Assembly (NCBI GenBank): GCA_016789145.1
Contig: JAEUQI010000024.1
Coordinates: 1-39,226, forward strand
Direction: 5' to 3'
Origin: Blastocatellia bacterium
GTDB lineage: Bacteria > Acidobacteriota > Blastocatellia > Pyrinomonadales > Pyrinomonadaceae
Length of the DNA: 39,226 nucleotides
Shown: piece by piece, positions 6,884-15,382 of the stretch
Layout: every line of letters begins with the position of its first letter
Position numbering within the stretch: position 1 is the stretch's first letter
Position numbers and translations under genes: made by a program
The notes under the pieces: generated by a model
Databases searched by the model: none
What the model saw: only the letters and a program-made list of their open reading frames with translations
What the model was told of the DNA's origin: nothing

Positions 6884-7243
6884 ATGCGTCAAGTTCTGTT
6901 AGTTTTGTTTGCGATCATCGCATTTGCGTCCGTTTCGGTAGCTCAGGAACGCATTGCTTTCGGTAATGGGACGGCGTCGTTGACGGGTTCGCTGAGCAAC
7001 GGACAAGTGCGGCATTTCGTATTTTCGGCAACGCAAGGCCAGACCGTGACGATCAAGAATTCTACGTCGAGCGTCTTCGATTTTCGAGTGTATAACGAAG
7101 TGTTCTTTGACGAAGGTGATTACGACAGTTCGGCCAGTTACTATTTCGAGGCACCCGAGACAGGTGATTATTTGTTTACCGTTCGCAAAAAGGTCGCAGG
7201 GCCGCGAATGGCAAGATTTTCGATGACGATCAAAATTAAGTGA
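6884..7243 (+). CDS. Small secreted protein, PPC-like beta-sandwich (first of a tandem pair)
   Basis: 119 residues with a clear signal peptide (MRQVLLVLFAIIAFASVSVAQ). The mature part resembles a bacterial pre-peptidase C-terminal (PPC)-type beta-sandwich: alternating hydrophobic strands with GQVRHFVFSATQGQTVTI and ETGDYLFTV. It is about 35-40% similar by eye to the next gene, sharing the order F-G-x-TGSL-FVF-A-x-GQTV-I-ETGDY. As it stands alone rather than attached to a peptidase, its role is unknown; a periplasmic carbohydrate- or protein-binding role is possible. First gene of a three-gene unit with 7251 and 7670. Confidence 0.75.
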   Translation: MRQVLLVLFAIIAFASVSVAQERIAFGNGTASLTGSLSNGQVRHFVFSATQGQTVTIKNSTSSVFDFRVYNEVFFDEGDYDSSASYYFEAPETGDYLFTVRKKVAGPRMARFSMTIKIK

Positions 7244-7250
7244 GGATTGA

Positions 7251-7652
7251 ATGAAAAAACTATCGTTTCTATTGGTGTTTGCGTTTTTAGCATTTTCGGC
7301 GATGTCGGTATCGGCGCAGAATGGCGGCAAGGCTGAGCCGAACCGCATTCAGTTCGCAAAAGGCAAATCGAGCAAAGTTGTCACAGGTAGCTTAAAGGGC
7401 GACGAGCAGATGGAGTTTGTATTTGGCGCTCGTGCCGGACAGACTGTTTACATTACAAATCCAGATTCGGACACATTTTCATATAGCATCGTGCGTATGG
7501 ATGACGAAAACGTCAGCTACGAAAGCACTGATCTCGCGGAACCGACGCTCGAATTCGAGGTGACCGAAACCGGCGACTATATGTTGTTCGTAAAACGAAA
7601 TGCGACTTCAAAAGTCGCCAAGAAATTTGGCATAACGTTGGCGATCAAGTAA
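7251..7652 (+). CDS. Small secreted protein, PPC-like (second of a tandem pair)
   Basis: 133 residues: signal peptide MKKLSFLLVFAFLAFSAMSVSAQ, then a beta-rich domain with SKVVTGSLKGDEQMEFVFGA, AGQTVYITN and ETGDYMLFVK, closely following the pattern of its upstream neighbour. It starts 7 bp after that gene with a clear AGGA Shine-Dalgarno, so the pair probably arose by tandem duplication. It is followed 17 bp later by the YceI gene. I do not recognise a named family beyond the PPC-like pattern. Confidence 0.78.
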   Translation: MKKLSFLLVFAFLAFSAMSVSAQNGGKAEPNRIQFAKGKSSKVVTGSLKGDEQMEFVFGARAGQTVYITNPDSDTFSYSIVRMDDENVSYESTDLAEPTLEFEVTETGDYMLFVKRNATSKVAKKFGITLAIK

Positions 7653-7669
7653 CTAGAGGAGATCTGAAA

Positions 7670-8350
7670 ATGAAAAGACTTGCAGTATTTATGGCGGTCG
7701 TAGCGATCGCCGGAGCCGCATTTGTCGGCTTTTGGCAGACAGGTGCAGAGGCAGGCATAGCCGCCTTCCATCAGCGCTTCGAAGGCGCCGCAAAGATGGG
7801 CGATTCGGGAGCGTATAGTTTTGACAAGAACCACAGCGCGATCGGTTTTCGGGTAAAACACATGGGCCTTGTTGATGTTCCCGGATACTTCCGTGACTTT
7901 ACGGGAACGGTGAATTTCGACGCAAAAGATGTTACGAAATCGACGGTAGAATTCACGGCAAAAGCAACGAGCGTTGATACAGGTGTTGCAGGGCGTGACA
8001 ATCATCTTCGCTCAAAGGATTTCTTTGAGGTCGAGAAATTTCCGGAGATCACCTTCAAAAGCACAAGCGTAGCAAAGAAAGGTAAAGGCTACGTTTTGAC
8101 CGGCGATTTCACGATGAAAGGCGTAACGAAATCGATCACCTTCCCATTCGAGATCTCGGGCTGGTTGCCTCCGGGCGAGCGCGACGGCGGCAAAATGGGG
8201 ATCACTGCAGAGACGACTATCAACCGTCGCGATTATGGCGTAAATTACGGCACGAATCTGCCTAGCGGAATTCCGTCGCTGTCGGACGATGTCAAGATCG
8301 TTCTACTGATCGAGGCTGTGAAGAAGAAAGACGCTCCGAAAGCGGAGTAA
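7670..8350 (+). CDS. Secreted YceI-family lipid-binding protein
   Basis: 226 residues with an N-terminal signal or anchor (MKRLAVFMAVVAIAGAAFVGF). The YceI domain runs from about residue 48: YSFDKNHSAIGFRVKHMG, VPGYFRDFTGTVNFD, a central RDNHLRSKDFFEVEKFPEITF, and the C-terminal GVTKSITFPFEI and DYGVNYG. The fold is a lipocalin-like barrel that holds polyisoprenoids or other amphiphiles in the periplasm. A strong RBS (AGAGGAGA) precedes the ATG. Last gene of the 6884-8350 unit, followed by an intrinsic terminator. Confidence 0.93.
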   Translation: MKRLAVFMAVVAIAGAAFVGFWQTGAEAGIAAFHQRFEGAAKMGDSGAYSFDKNHSAIGFRVKHMGLVDVPGYFRDFTGTVNFDAKDVTKSTVEFTAKATSVDTGVAGRDNHLRSKDFFEVEKFPEITFKSTSVAKKGKGYVLTGDFTMKGVTKSITFPFEISGWLPPGERDGGKMGITAETTINRRDYGVNYGTNLPSGIPSLSDDVKIVLLIEAVKKKDAPKAE

Positions 8351-8373
8351 AGTGAAATAGTGAATAAGTAAGA

Positions 8374-8407
8374 AAAGCCCGCGTCGTTTCGCTACGGCGC
8401 GGGCTTT
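8374..8407. terminator. Bidirectional intrinsic terminator
   Basis: AAAGCCCGCG (8374-8383) and CGCGGGCTTT (8398-8407) form a perfect 10-bp stem. T-rich sequence follows on both strands. It lies between the YceI gene (+) and the VanX-like gene (-), which converge here. Confidence 0.8.
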
Positions 8408-8430
8408 CAATTTCTAACTTTTAAGCTCTT

Positions 8431-9111
8431 TCACTTTTGACTCTTTCGCTTCCTCCCAATGTCCGAGAACGCGATGTCATAGATGGCGTAGTCTTTCCAA
8501 GTGTTGTAATCGAAATGCCACCATTCGCTGTCGTTAACGGTGAAGCCCTCGGCTTCCATTAGCGTGCGCAAGAGGTCGCGGTTGGCTCGCTCTTCGTCGG
8601 TGCCGCCGGTGTAATCGGGCGACGCGCGTTCGGTGAATTCGTCATAGCCAGAAGGCATCGGCACAGGCTTGCCGGTCCTGCGGTCGTAGATGGTGATATC
8701 GACCGCGCAGCCGCGGTTGTGTTTTGAGCCTTTGGCAGGATCGGCAACGAATTTACGTTGGTCTTCGCGAACGACATCCCAAAACAACTTAGTGATCGTC
8801 CACGGTCGATAGGCGTCGAAAACCATTATCCCGAGCTTCTTTTCTTTCAGCTGCTTGTGAACACGTACCAACGCCTCGGCGGCGGGCCGTTGCAAAAATG
8901 CACGGGCCTCAGGATAAACCGGCCTGCCGACGAAATTGTCGCTTGTCGCGTAGCGAATATCGAGCTTTATCGATCTACTAAGTTTTTTGAGTTCTATCAG
9001 ATCTGCCTCTAGTTTATTAGGTTCGACAGGCGGTCCGCTCTGTGCAAACGCCGAGCCTACTGCCGATAAAAGAATAACGGCTACGAGGATAAAATGCCTA
9101 ATATTTTGCAT
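8431..9111 (-). CDS. Secreted D-Ala-D-Ala dipeptidase (VanX/DdpX family, M15D)
   Basis: A zinc dipeptidase that hydrolyses D-alanyl-D-alanine. All key residues are present: R102 in DAYRP, zinc ligands H131 and D138 in SKHNRGCAVD, catalytic E196 and third ligand H199 in EWWHF. A signal peptide (residues 1-24, ending AFAQ) places it in the periplasm. This fits DdpX-like use of cell-wall D-Ala-D-Ala as a nutrient better than cytoplasmic vancomycin resistance (VanX). No vanHA neighbours are present. Third gene of a minus-strand unit, 6 bp after the gene at 9118. Confidence 0.92.
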   Translation of the reverse strand: MQNIRHFILVAVILLSAVGSAFAQSGPPVEPNKLEADLIELKKLSRSIKLDIRYATSDNFVGRPVYPEARAFLQRPAAEALVRVHKQLKEKKLGIMVFDAYRPWTITKLFWDVVREDQRKFVADPAKGSKHNRGCAVDITIYDRRTGKPVPMPSGYDEFTERASPDYTGGTDEERANRDLLRTLMEAEGFTVNDSEWWHFDYNTWKDYAIYDIAFSDIGRKRKSQK

Positions 9112-9117
9112 TCTTAG

Positions 9118-10194
9118 CTACGGTTTCTGAACGTCCTTTGTCTCAGGAACCACGACGTCATCATCGAGAATTACGACGTCGGTACCGAATTTCTGATAGT
9201 TTCGGAAACGTATCACGTTGCGCTGCTCGAACATCTTGCCACCGCCCGCGACGGTTCCTCGGAAATCTGAAAGTATCGGCAGCAGATACTTCTCGCCCGA
9301 GATCTCGACCATGTCGTAATCGATCAATTTAGTTACGGCTTTGACCGGAAAATTCGGCTCAATATTGGTCAATTTATATTCGATCTTGAGCACACGATGA
9401 GCGTCACGGTCGATCCATATCTGACCTTTCTCACCCGCAGGCGAAAAACCGTTCGGGCGCGCTTTTTCATCCTTTAGCCCAACGCCGCCTTTTTTGTTGT
9501 TTTGGATGTCGATCTCGTAATTGTAAACGACAGCACGGCGGCCGCGAACGACATCGGTCGCAAAAGCCTCAAACTTCGTTTTGCTCTCTCCATCAAATAT
9601 CTTTCTAAGGTCCTCGACAAACTCGCCGCCGGATGTTGCTCCGTCAAGGCCGCTGTAACTGTTTTGAGTCGTAGCGTCTTGCACAGGCGAGCCGTCTTTG
9701 ACGAGCACACGATACTGCTCGCCCTTTTCATTACTGTAGCTTACGGCGATGACGAGGTTGCTGTACGTTCGCCAGTTCCCTGTTCCGGCAAACGCTTGGG
9801 ATCGCGAAATGAGCTGTTTGACGACAAAATCGGGCATCTCGTCGAGAGCATTCCACGTATTCGACCGTGTCTTGTCGATCAAGTCCAAAAGCTCAGCTGA
9901 TGGAGGCAATTTTGAGCCTTCGGGATCCTTACGTCGGCGATCGGCATCTTCGAGAGCTCGTTTCACCTCTTCGTTGTTTGCTGTCTTCGTGCGGGTCAAA
10001 CCTCGCATTCCGTCATCGAGAGCGAAATCGATCCCCCGTCTACGCACGGTCTCAGCCAGCTCCGCTCGCTTTGCAGATACCTTTTCAGCCGCATACAAAA
10101 GCTGTACATACTCCGCCCGCGTGAGCGGCTTCTCTTGAGCCGATACGAAGGTTGGTAGCAAGAGTGCAAGAAATAAGAAAGCCCGAAACTTCAT
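9118..10194 (-). CDS. Secreted protein of unknown function
   Basis: About 358 residues from ATG 10194 (MKFRAFLFLALLLPTFVSAQ, a good signal peptide). A TTG start six codons upstream at 10212 is less likely. The N-terminal third is helical and charged (LTRAEYVQLLYAAEKVSAKR). The rest is beta-rich with GRRAVVYNYEIDI, GQIWIDRDAHRVLKIEYK and YDMVEISGEKYLLP, reminiscent of outer-membrane lipoprotein carrier-like (LolA/LolB) beta sheets, but no signature is decisive. It lies between the polyferredoxin and the VanX-like gene, 36 bp and 6 bp away, so probably co-transcribed. Function not assigned. Confidence 0.8.
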   Translation of the reverse strand: MKFRAFLFLALLLPTFVSAQEKPLTRAEYVQLLYAAEKVSAKRAELAETVRRRGIDFALDDGMRGLTRTKTANNEEVKRALEDADRRRKDPEGSKLPPSAELLDLIDKTRSNTWNALDEMPDFVVKQLISRSQAFAGTGNWRTYSNLVIAVSYSNEKGEQYRVLVKDGSPVQDATTQNSYSGLDGATSGGEFVEDLRKIFDGESKTKFEAFATDVVRGRRAVVYNYEIDIQNNKKGGVGLKDEKARPNGFSPAGEKGQIWIDRDAHRVLKIEYKLTNIEPNFPVKAVTKLIDYDMVEISGEKYLLPILSDFRGTVAGGGKMFEQRNVIRFRNYQKFGTDVVILDDDVVVPETKDVQKP

Positions 10195-10230
10195 CGTAAA
10201 TTTGATGTCCAAAACCTATGTGCGGTTGGA

Positions 10231-12114
10231 TTATGATACCGCCGCGAGCCGTTGTCGCAGGCTTGGTTCCATTTGTATCGCACGCAGAAAATAGCGGTCG
10301 GCCTGTTCACTAAATCCCAATGAGCGAAGCCGTAAGCCGACCATCCAAAGATATCTTCCATCCGGCGGCGTCACTTTGTCTGCCTGCTTTTGAAACATCG
10401 ACGCTCCTGCCGTATCGCCGGCGGAGGTCGAGGCAACGGCCAGAAACGTAGCCGCTAACGGAAGATTCGGATTGGTATCCGACGCTCGCTTCCAGACGTT
10501 CATTGCCTCCTCGCGACGGCCGAGCAGCCAGAGCGACACGCCTTTTTCTTGTTCAGCGACCATCAACTCCGGACTCTGAGCAAGTGCTTTATCAAAGCTC
10601 TCGATCGCATCGGAATAGCGTCCGATCGTATTCAGAACAGCACCCCGATAATAATAGTTCAGTGCTCGAGTCGGTCCGCTCGTGCGGCTCGCCGAATCCG
10701 CAAGGCGATCGATCGCCGCATTTGGATCGCCGTCAAAGAACTCAAGCCATGCGAGCTTTGATATAGCCTCTTTGTTCGTGAAAAGTGCCGTCGAGCGCGA
10801 CCTGTAAAAGTATTCACGGCCTTTTCGTACGTTCTCCTTTTCTGCGTCGGTAAGCCAAGTGCCGGGATCGGATTGTGCAATAGCCAGTTCATCCGGCACC
10901 CTGATATTCTCGTAGGCAGTCGCGCCGCCGATCTCATTGTATCGGATCCAACCGCTGTGAATATTGATGCCGATCCAAATCGATGCAAGTGCGATAAAGA
11001 TCCAGCCTTTAGTGGTAATGCCCGAGCTGTTTCGCAAATTCCATGAATAGAACGAAATGCTCCTGTTGCGAGCAATTTGGTAAAGCCTAACTGCCAAAAA
11101 TGTCGTCACACAGGCGATGCCCAACGCCATCAACATTGGTACAAGCTGGTAAACGTCCCAGATGAAGAAATAGCTCAAGCCAAAGACGATCGCCGCGCCT
11201 ATCTCTTCGGGCCAACTGAGATTGTACTTTTTCGACGATGTAGTTTCGACGAACATCGAAGGTTTGCCAAAACCAAAATATAGGGCGTCGTTCGGACAAG
11301 CGCTGACGCAATCCATGCATTTCATACAGCCCGGATCAACGACCATTTTGTACTTTTCGACTTCGCTGTGGACGATAACGTTAGACGTACAGACGGCGGT
11401 ACAATGGCCGCAACTGTTGCAGGCATCCGTCACGCGGATCCGTCCCGGCGCAGCCTTTTCAGCAATGCCAAAAATGCCGCCGTATGGGCATGCGTACGTG
11501 CAAAACCCTTTGTTCCCAAGGAAATAGACGGTTAGGAATCCACAAACGAAAAGGAACGGGATCGCGACGAGCACTGGCGGAAATGTGTCCCAGAACCCGG
11601 TCGTGATCAGGTGATTTGTGAACTGCGGGATCAGAGGTTCATTCTTAGGCTTCGTGAAAAACTTAACGACGGTCGGCCACGCGAACATGTAGAATGCGAC
11701 GATGACCGGCACGAATATCAATAAGCGAGAGCGAAATTCACGTGGCTTGAGACCTATCCTGTTTAATAGCCAAGAGCAAAGATCCTGCAGTGCAACAATA
11801 TGACAACCCCAACCGCAGACCCAACGACCGAGGATCAGCGTTGAAAGTATCGCAAGAGCAAAAAAGATCGCACCTGCGTTCACAGTGCCTCGCTGGATCG
11901 TGTACATTGCCTCCGAAGGTTCGATCGGTGAAACGGTGACACCCATCACGAGCCACTGGATCAGATGTATGATCATCAGCACATTGATCGTTATGAGCAC
12001 CGCTGCACGCCATTTCCCGCGAGACGAACGAGGACGAACATCCACCTTACTTAAAACGGGCAAACTCGCCCGTTGTTTCGTGTTCGAACTAGTTTTTTCA
12101 CATGTAGAACTCAT
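10231..12114 (-). CDS. Membrane polyferredoxin (NapH/NosR/CcoG-like) with C-terminal TPR
   Basis: 627 residues. The N-terminal part has about four membrane segments (near 37-58, 80-96, 131-150, 180-199). Cys pairs of the NapH/NosR type follow the second and fourth segments: CGWGC (100-104) and CTYAC (205-209). Two classic 4Fe-4S clusters follow: C232, C235, C238, C242 and C263, C266, C269, C273. Two further helices lie at about 305-345 and 370-388. From about residue 430 the protein is TPR-like (ALNYYYRGAVLNTIGRYSDA). The first part should pass electrons across or along the membrane; the TPR tail suggests a partner-docking role. The fusion is unusual. First gene of a minus-strand unit. Confidence 0.88.
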   Translation of the reverse strand: MSSTCEKTSSNTKQRASLPVLSKVDVRPRSSRGKWRAAVLITINVLMIIHLIQWLVMGVTVSPIEPSEAMYTIQRGTVNAGAIFFALAILSTLILGRWVCGWGCHIVALQDLCSWLLNRIGLKPREFRSRLLIFVPVIVAFYMFAWPTVVKFFTKPKNEPLIPQFTNHLITTGFWDTFPPVLVAIPFLFVCGFLTVYFLGNKGFCTYACPYGGIFGIAEKAAPGRIRVTDACNSCGHCTAVCTSNVIVHSEVEKYKMVVDPGCMKCMDCVSACPNDALYFGFGKPSMFVETTSSKKYNLSWPEEIGAAIVFGLSYFFIWDVYQLVPMLMALGIACVTTFLAVRLYQIARNRSISFYSWNLRNSSGITTKGWIFIALASIWIGINIHSGWIRYNEIGGATAYENIRVPDELAIAQSDPGTWLTDAEKENVRKGREYFYRSRSTALFTNKEAISKLAWLEFFDGDPNAAIDRLADSASRTSGPTRALNYYYRGAVLNTIGRYSDAIESFDKALAQSPELMVAEQEKGVSLWLLGRREEAMNVWKRASDTNPNLPLAATFLAVASTSAGDTAGASMFQKQADKVTPPDGRYLWMVGLRLRSLGFSEQADRYFLRAIQMEPSLRQRLAAVS

Positions 12115-12391
12115 TGGTGTGCATCTACATATTGAACTATCACGAAGTTAGTAGCAATCATCACGGGATGTGGCAGAACATTCTCGATCAAGGGAATTAA
12201 GCTGCAATTAGTATTTTGCTTAACTATAGGGTGCGCATAAGCCCCCATTTTATCGGCACTTAGCGCCCATCGCCCGAATTGACAAAACAGTCAGAATTGA
12301 TATAGTTTTTAGTGTTATTTTTGTAACCACACGACAATCAATTGACGGATATTACGGGTTATTCCGGAAGTAGAACTAGAGGAGAAAGTAA
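12115..12391. other. Divergent intergenic region with regulatory signals
   Basis: 277 bp between the minus-strand polyferredoxin and the plus-strand secreted protein. It holds the plus promoter at 12279-12306. Upstream of it are two related words ending CCCCCAT (by 12248) and GCGCCCAT (by 12270), 22 bp apart, about two helical turns. I see no coding sequence. Confidence 0.55.
12279..12306 (+). promoter_or_regulatory. Strong sigma70-type promoter of the 12392 gene
   Basis: TTGACA (12279-12284), 16-bp spacer, TATAGT (12301-12306): 6/6 and 5/6 consensus matches. Transcription would start near 12313, giving a leader of about 80 nt that ends in a good Shine-Dalgarno (GAGGAGA) 7-8 bp before ATG 12392. 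Confidence 0.75.
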
Positions 12392-14281
12392 ATGAAGAAG
12401 ATTTTGCCTGGCAAGGGTTTCAGGGTCGGATTGTCCGTCTTGGGGCTGTGTGCCTTATTTGCATTCGCATGGGCACTCGTTGGCCATGAAGCAGTCGCCA
12501 GTTCTGAGGGCGAGACCGGAACATTAGAGAAGATGATCGTCGCTCAAGGCAGAGCATCGATCGACGTTGACATGACGAAGCTCTATGCAACGAAGAGTCG
12601 CCAGATGCGGAACACGGTCACTTTTGATGTCGAACCTGATTCGTATTTCAAAGTTCTCGTATTCAATGGCGAGCTCCGCGGTACACTTCCAAGCTCGATG
12701 AATATCAAGTCGGCCGATATTGCCTCGCTTCCCGGCTCGTTTGCTAGTTCACGCGACCAGATCGTGCTCGAAAGCCTTCCGTTCGGAGGCGACTATGAGC
12801 TCGCGATCAGAGATCAGCGCTCTGGTTTTACCTACTTTAATATTCAAGGCCAGGAGCCGAATTATGACCCATCCACAAAGGTGTTTTCGGTTCGCAATGG
12901 CCGCCTGATACTTTCCCCGGAATATGCTGCGGAACTCGGACGACCGACTGCAGCAGGTACTCATGTCGGCGACATTAATTTTGACGTTGACTTGAGGCCT
13001 ATCGAAGTAACTAGAATTGTAAACGGCGAGGTCGAGTCCGGCTCGATGCCAACAGGAAGCAACGCTGGTACCGTTCCCGGTCCTGATGTTATCGTTGGTG
13101 ACCTTTCAGGCCTCGCTCAGTTCGGCTCTGCCTCCGGAACGCAGGTCGGACTTGCAGTCGGCACTGACTCATGTAACGCCGGAACTGTCGACCTTAACTG
13201 GTTCGCAAATCCTTCGAATGACCACCCTGTTATCCCGCAGAATTTGTATCGTATGACTGCCGGCGGCGGAAAGTTTGAACAGGTCGGACAGGGCCAAATG
13301 AAGCACGCTTTCACCGCACTTACAAACAATCTTTGCGGATTCGGTTGTAACGGTGTTGGTGGTTCGCGACTTGGTTCTGGCTGCTCAGATCCGTATGGCG
13401 CGAGCCTTAATGCAGGCCCGAATCTCGGATCAAAGGCGTGGGTCAATCCTTATACTGGATTCTATCCTCGTAACGATTCAGCGACGCCAAACAACAGCCA
13501 CACCGGTCACACGCATCTTGGTCCGACACACCGTATCCTGACCGAGATCAATGATCTCAGCACAACGCTTAACCCAGGAGCGACCTACTTTGCCGAAGGC
13601 CAATATGTCACACCGCATGAATATGCTTGGTGTCAGACAAACCCGACGCAATGCAACATGAACAATAATGTCTCGTATCGCCAATATAATGTTAACGGTA
13701 CGGCATCGCCCTTTTCATTTTCGGCTGCAGGCTCAACCCAGCGAGAGAAGCCTGCCATCATGGCATGGACCGGAGCAACTATAGTGCAGTTTAAACCGGA
13801 TGCCGGTAACGATGGCATTGGGTTCCTCGGCTATAAAGTGACTAATCCCTCACCGGGTGTTTGGCACTATGAGTATGCGATCTACAATCAGAATATAGAT
13901 CGTGCCATCCAGTCGTTTGGGATTCCAATTGGCAATGGCGTGACGCTTTCGAACGTCGCTTTTTATGCTCCGCCGCAGCATCCTGGTTCAACGGCTGACG
14001 GTACCGCAGGAAACGCCGGATTCAGCAGTGCCGCTTGGACGCAGACCGAGACAGGAGGTTATACAACTTGGGGATCTGAATCCCTGTTGGTAAATCCGAA
14101 TGCGAATGCTATCCGATGGGGATCGATGTACAACATCAGGTTTGATTCGAACCGTCCGCCAATGACTACATTTGCACGTCTAGGTTTCTTGAAGACCGGT
14201 TCGCCGATCTCGGTTCGAGTTCAGGTTCCGCAAAGCGGTGACGTAACCTGTTCGAGAATTCCGCAAGGCAATCGTTGCTAG
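12392..14281 (+). CDS. Large secreted Cys-containing protein of an unnamed family
   Basis: 629 residues with an N-terminal signal peptide (to about residue 36). Residues 40-175 look like an independent beta domain. From about 225 there is a compact domain with VGTDSCNAGTVDLNWF, HPVIPQNLYRM, LCGFGCNGVGG, GSGCSDPYGASLN and, near the end, WHYEYAIYN and ANAIRWGSMYNIRFD. I recall this motif order from secreted hypothetical proteins of Planctomycetes and Acidobacteria, but no function is established that I know of. Several cysteines suggest disulfides. Monocistronic: strong promoter upstream and intrinsic terminator after it, which implies high expression. Confidence 0.85.
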   Translation: MKKILPGKGFRVGLSVLGLCALFAFAWALVGHEAVASSEGETGTLEKMIVAQGRASIDVDMTKLYATKSRQMRNTVTFDVEPDSYFKVLVFNGELRGTLPSSMNIKSADIASLPGSFASSRDQIVLESLPFGGDYELAIRDQRSGFTYFNIQGQEPNYDPSTKVFSVRNGRLILSPEYAAELGRPTAAGTHVGDINFDVDLRPIEVTRIVNGEVESGSMPTGSNAGTVPGPDVIVGDLSGLAQFGSASGTQVGLAVGTDSCNAGTVDLNWFANPSNDHPVIPQNLYRMTAGGGKFEQVGQGQMKHAFTALTNNLCGFGCNGVGGSRLGSGCSDPYGASLNAGPNLGSKAWVNPYTGFYPRNDSATPNNSHTGHTHLGPTHRILTEINDLSTTLNPGATYFAEGQYVTPHEYAWCQTNPTQCNMNNNVSYRQYNVNGTASPFSFSAAGSTQREKPAIMAWTGATIVQFKPDAGNDGIGFLGYKVTNPSPGVWHYEYAIYNQNIDRAIQSFGIPIGNGVTLSNVAFYAPPQHPGSTADGTAGNAGFSSAAWTQTETGGYTTWGSESLLVNPNANAIRWGSMYNIRFDSNRPPMTTFARLGFLKTGSPISVRVQVPQSGDVTCSRIPQGNRC

Positions 14282-14302
14282 TTCTCAGAACTTATCAGAA
14301 AA

Positions 14303-14337
14303 AAAGAGGGGAGCTTCATTTCGAAGCTCCCCTCTTT
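14303..14337. terminator. Bidirectional intrinsic terminator (15-bp perfect stem)
   Basis: Arms AAAGAGGGGAGCTTC (14303-14317) and GAAGCTCCCCTCTTT (14323-14337), loop ATTTC. It ends the 12392 gene. Read on the minus strand it is followed by a longer T-run, so it should also stop transcription of the convergent PilZ-like gene. Confidence 0.9.
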
Positions 14338-14368
14338 GCTATTGTATTATTCCCAAAGCGACCAATTG

Positions 14369-14770
14369 TTAATTGACCCACTCTTCCTCGTAGTTTAATT
14401 GCCAGTGCCTAGTCACCCAGGCCTGCGCAGCTGTCATTGCGACGTTCTTCCATTTCTTCAAATTTTCAAGAACTGAAAGAGCTGCCATCGGCTTACTCGG
14501 ATCACGCTCGACTCTTATCACTTGTGTTGAGACCTCAATAATTGGCCTCTTTTCACCCATGATCTTGAGCCTTACTTCTGATCCAACCGGCGGCAAAGTC
14601 TCGAGATTGACCAATGTGCTGTTCTCACCAACATTTTCGGTCATTCCTTCGACAGAGATCGTCTCGCCGCTAGCCGCATCGACCCAGCTGGCCTGAACCG
14701 GCATACTGGCGATGATCCTATGGTGCAATGGCGTTTTGTATGATGATGTAGCGTATTCTACGTCTGCCAT
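14369..14770 (-). CDS. Probable PilZ-domain protein
   Basis: 133 residues, cytoplasmic. The pattern PVQASWVDAASGETISVEGMTENVGENSTLVNLETLPPVGSEVRLKI, followed by a last strand with VIRVERDP, matches the PilZ beta-barrel (c-di-GMP binding). The classic RxxxR and [D/N]xSxxG binding motifs are degraded: ENVGENS stands where DxSxxG is expected, and only R18 with no clear partner precedes it. It may therefore not bind c-di-GMP. Single gene, convergent with the 12392 gene, with a long AT-rich region upstream. Confidence 0.65.
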   Translation of the reverse strand: MADVEYATSSYKTPLHHRIIASMPVQASWVDAASGETISVEGMTENVGENSTLVNLETLPPVGSEVRLKIMGEKRPIIEVSTQVIRVERDPSKPMAALSVLENLKKWKNVAMTAAQAWVTRHWQLNYEEEWVN

Positions 14771-15382
14771 TAATTCCCCCTATCTCCCTGCTTGATCTTG
14801 CATTCCCAACGCTCCGAACCATTCAGAGCACCTTAATGCGAGTACAATCTATGTTAATATTACAAAAAAGTCAAGTTTTATTCTGACTCCCAAAAAAGCA
14901 GACATTGTCGGCAACTCTTAGCCTGACTCGTCGCAATTTCACTCACTTTGTAACACAGTTTATTACAAATAGCAAGGACTTCGTGAAAAAATGCACTAGT
15001 AATTCATCAGGCCCAACACTTACCAGATTTAACACGCATTTTCCCATCCCGTAACATTTTGTTTCTTCGTTGCTGATAGTCTCAATCACTTCGGAAGCGG
15101 AACTCAAATTGCCTGTAACAAATGTAACGAACATCTATGTGGTCGTTAGGCATCGAGCCCATCCGCGAAGTGGCTGGATCGTTGTGTGTAAGTGCAATTA
15201 TTTCAATTACTTAGAACGGGATTTTCCGCCTTGCGAAAAGAGCGACTCTATAGCAGTTGGCTTTTTGGATATGCGGAAATCCGAAAATGTGAAGTTATCT
15301 TCCAAAATATGATTTTGCCGTCGAATATTAGGTATTTATTCAACGGCGTTCCCTTAAGGAAATTCACGAGGTCAAAAAGACA
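14771..15382. other. 612-bp AT-rich intergenic region
   Basis: No convincing gene; short ORFs on both strands lack coding character. It should carry the promoters of the PilZ-like gene (-) and of the TonB receptor (+). A direct repeat TGTAAC-AAA-TGTAAC lies at 15114-15128, and TGTAAC also occurs at about 14948. A regulator-binding role is possible but not shown. I could not identify a convincing promoter for the receptor gene. Confidence 0.5.

Noticed and set aside
8431..9111. Vancomycin-resistance locus
   Set aside because: The enzyme is VanX-like but exported, and no D-lactate ligase, dehydrogenase or VanRS genes are present; DdpX-like wall-peptide use is simpler.
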